Assembly (NCBI GenBank): GCA_012845835.1
Contig: JABAKD010000022.1
Location: 4,909,444-4,973,443 of the forward strand
Length of the DNA stretch: 64,000 bases
From: Undaria pinnatifida
Taxonomy: Eukaryota > Sar > Phaeophyceae > Laminariales > Alariaceae
Direction: 5' to 3'
Shown: piece after piece, positions 62,847 through 64,000 of the stretch
How positions within the stretch are numbered: position 1 is the first letter of the stretch
How the letters are laid out: each line of letters starts with the position of its first letter
Notes under the pieces: generated by a model
The model's database searches: none
The model's input: the letters and a program-made list of their open reading frames with translations, nothing else
Told to the model about the DNA's origin: nothing
Translations under genes and position numbers: made by a program

Positions 62847-63858
62847 TCAATACGAATATCTGCCTGCTCCGACTACGTACGTGAGGTTCCATAACTTTCC
62901 CGCGATGCTAAGGACTTCTTTGACTATCGCGCACCTCCTGCTCGAGGGCCACTGGTCGAGCAAGAGTCTCCTAATCGCCCCGGTTTTCCCGCGCGGGTAG
63001 GATATACGTACGGTATGTGAGTATACAGTGAAACCTAGTCCATCTTGGTGTCCCAGTCCGTGCTCTTTTTTTTTTGGCGCGAGGATCGGTGTTGCTCCGT
63101 CTTCGCCTCGTCCGAACAGGAGCACGTGGTCGGACGCTAATGGGGCGGACGCTGTGAGGCTGGATGCTGTATCCTAAGTAAGAGGTAATCGTCTACGTAC
63201 ACCGTGACGAAAAACGGGTCTAACCTCCCCGCCCCGGGTGCGCTCTGATTTGGCGTCCGTCGGCACCCGGGTTGGCTCTCCTTCTTCCCAACGTTCTACG
63301 ATCTTGACGTGCGACATCATCTCACGTCCTTCGCTGGGAGCTGAGCTGACTGTACCGACGTGTGACAATGCGAGTGCTCGGCTGCCGAGGCCATGACCCC
63401 CCAGAAACCCGGGGACCCGGACCCCCGAACGTCAGCCAAGATTCGATCACGACCAGGTCCGATCGTGTAGCAGAGATTGTGGGCTTGGTCCGGGTCGACT
63501 CTAACATTCCGAAACGCATCTGATACGTCTGCCTTGCTCATCAGTATGCGCTCTACAGGGTATTTTGGCGTAGGCTCACGATTTCTGTGAGGATTTTCGG
63601 AAGGGCTGTCGCGCACAGACACGGGGGAACGGAGTCTGGAATCGTGTCTCTGTTCAGGCCCCCCTTTTTGTTCCGGTGCCGCACCTCGAAGGAAAGGTCG
63701 TTGATAATCCTGGCCTTGTGGGTGACTACAGCCCCGAGGGGCGACACCCTCAGGTTATGGATTTGTCTTGCGAAACGACTCACGTGTGACCAGGCACTTA
63801 TCGCATCGAACATTTTCGCTGAGATTCTCCCATATGGCTGGGAGATGTTCGAGGGCAC
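62847..63858 (-). pseudogene. RT part of the second YR element
   Basis: On the minus strand KADVSDAFRNVRVDP (RT motif A, near 63520), a GSPGFWGVMAS stretch (motif B region, near 63400) and VTVYVDDYLLL (motif C, near 63190) occur in order across several frames. LLLDQWPSSRR (near 62950) marks the region after the palm. Several frame changes make it non-functional as read. Confidence 0.7.
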
Positions 63859-64000
63859 TGCGGTGGTTACCGTATTGCAAGGCGTGGTTTAACTCTGTAC
63901 TGGTTACTGCTGCGCACACGGGAACCCCCCCCGTGACGATCGTGATAAGTTCGTCAACGTCTTCGAAACCTTTTGTGTCTCCGAAATACTTCTGAATCTG
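63859..64000. other. Window edge, probably 5' part of the second YR element
   Basis: No domain can be seen in the remaining bases. Confidence 0.3.

Larger units (their letters stand above)
60923..64000 (-). mobile_element. Second YR retrotransposon, runs off the window
   Basis: Minus-strand pieces of RT, RNase H and tyrosine recombinase occur in DIRS/Ngaro order, with the RT part closest to the window edge. It differs clearly in sequence from the element at 6462-9917 and, unlike it, keeps RT motif A. The expected B1-A2-B2 repeats downstream of the recombinase are not visible before the SINE-like repeat at 60640-60845, so its 3' end may be truncated. Confidence 0.7.

Overview
This window is eukaryotic. 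Nearly every recognisable coding stretch belongs to a retrotransposon or another mobile element. There are no operons or bacterial ribosome-binding sites, tRNA-derived SINE-like repeats are common, and imperfect TTAGGG-type repeats occur inside the sequence. The mixture of Copia, Ty3/Gypsy-type, tyrosine-recombinase (YR) and LINE elements with a Helitron-like relic would suit the repeat-rich genome of an alga or protist, perhaps a stramenopile. That placement is weak inference. I found no convincing intact host gene.

Layout. 0-6.4 kb: dispersed non-autonomous repeats with tRNA-like heads, in direct and inverted copies, and one orphan reading frame (5263-6111). 6462-9917: a complete YR retrotransposon skeleton with split direct repeats (A1-body-B1-A2-B2) whose RT is truncated. 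10421-16216: an intact, very young Copia element (430-bp LTRs, GTCTT target duplication, one 1608-residue polyprotein), with a tRNA-like cloverleaf 110 bp beyond it. 16.4-22.4 kb: SINE-like repeats, hairpins and featureless DNA. 22.4-28.1 kb (minus strand): a decayed element with a gag-like protein carrying a CCCH finger and a Ty3/Gypsy-type integrase, but no visible RT. 28.6-31.6 kb: tandem and dispersed repeats. 31.5-35.5 kb (minus): a Helitron-like Rep relic and a RING-like fragment. 37107-39583: 2.5 kb of almost pure C/T DNA touching the 3' end of a minus-strand LINE (39594-43222). 43.4-48.4 kb: repeats, including a TIR element and a foldback with telomere-like arms. 48.47-50.49 kb: a NADAR domain fused in frame to a retropepsin and followed by a Ty3/Gypsy-type RT. 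50.6-60.9 kb: repeats and non-coding DNA. 60.9-64 kb (minus): a second YR retrotransposon running off the window.

How the genes work together. Each element is a self-contained unit. The Copia has everything needed for copying and integration. The first YR element keeps both ends and the recombinase region but not a working RT, so it looks like a derivative mobilised in trans. The strongest lead for something undescribed is the NADAR-retropepsin-RT polyprotein. Next are the RT-less gag/integrase element, the LINE with a giant G-rich 3' tract, and the telomere-armed foldback. Many reading frames are broken, several of them at T-runs, so either decay or assembly error may be involved.
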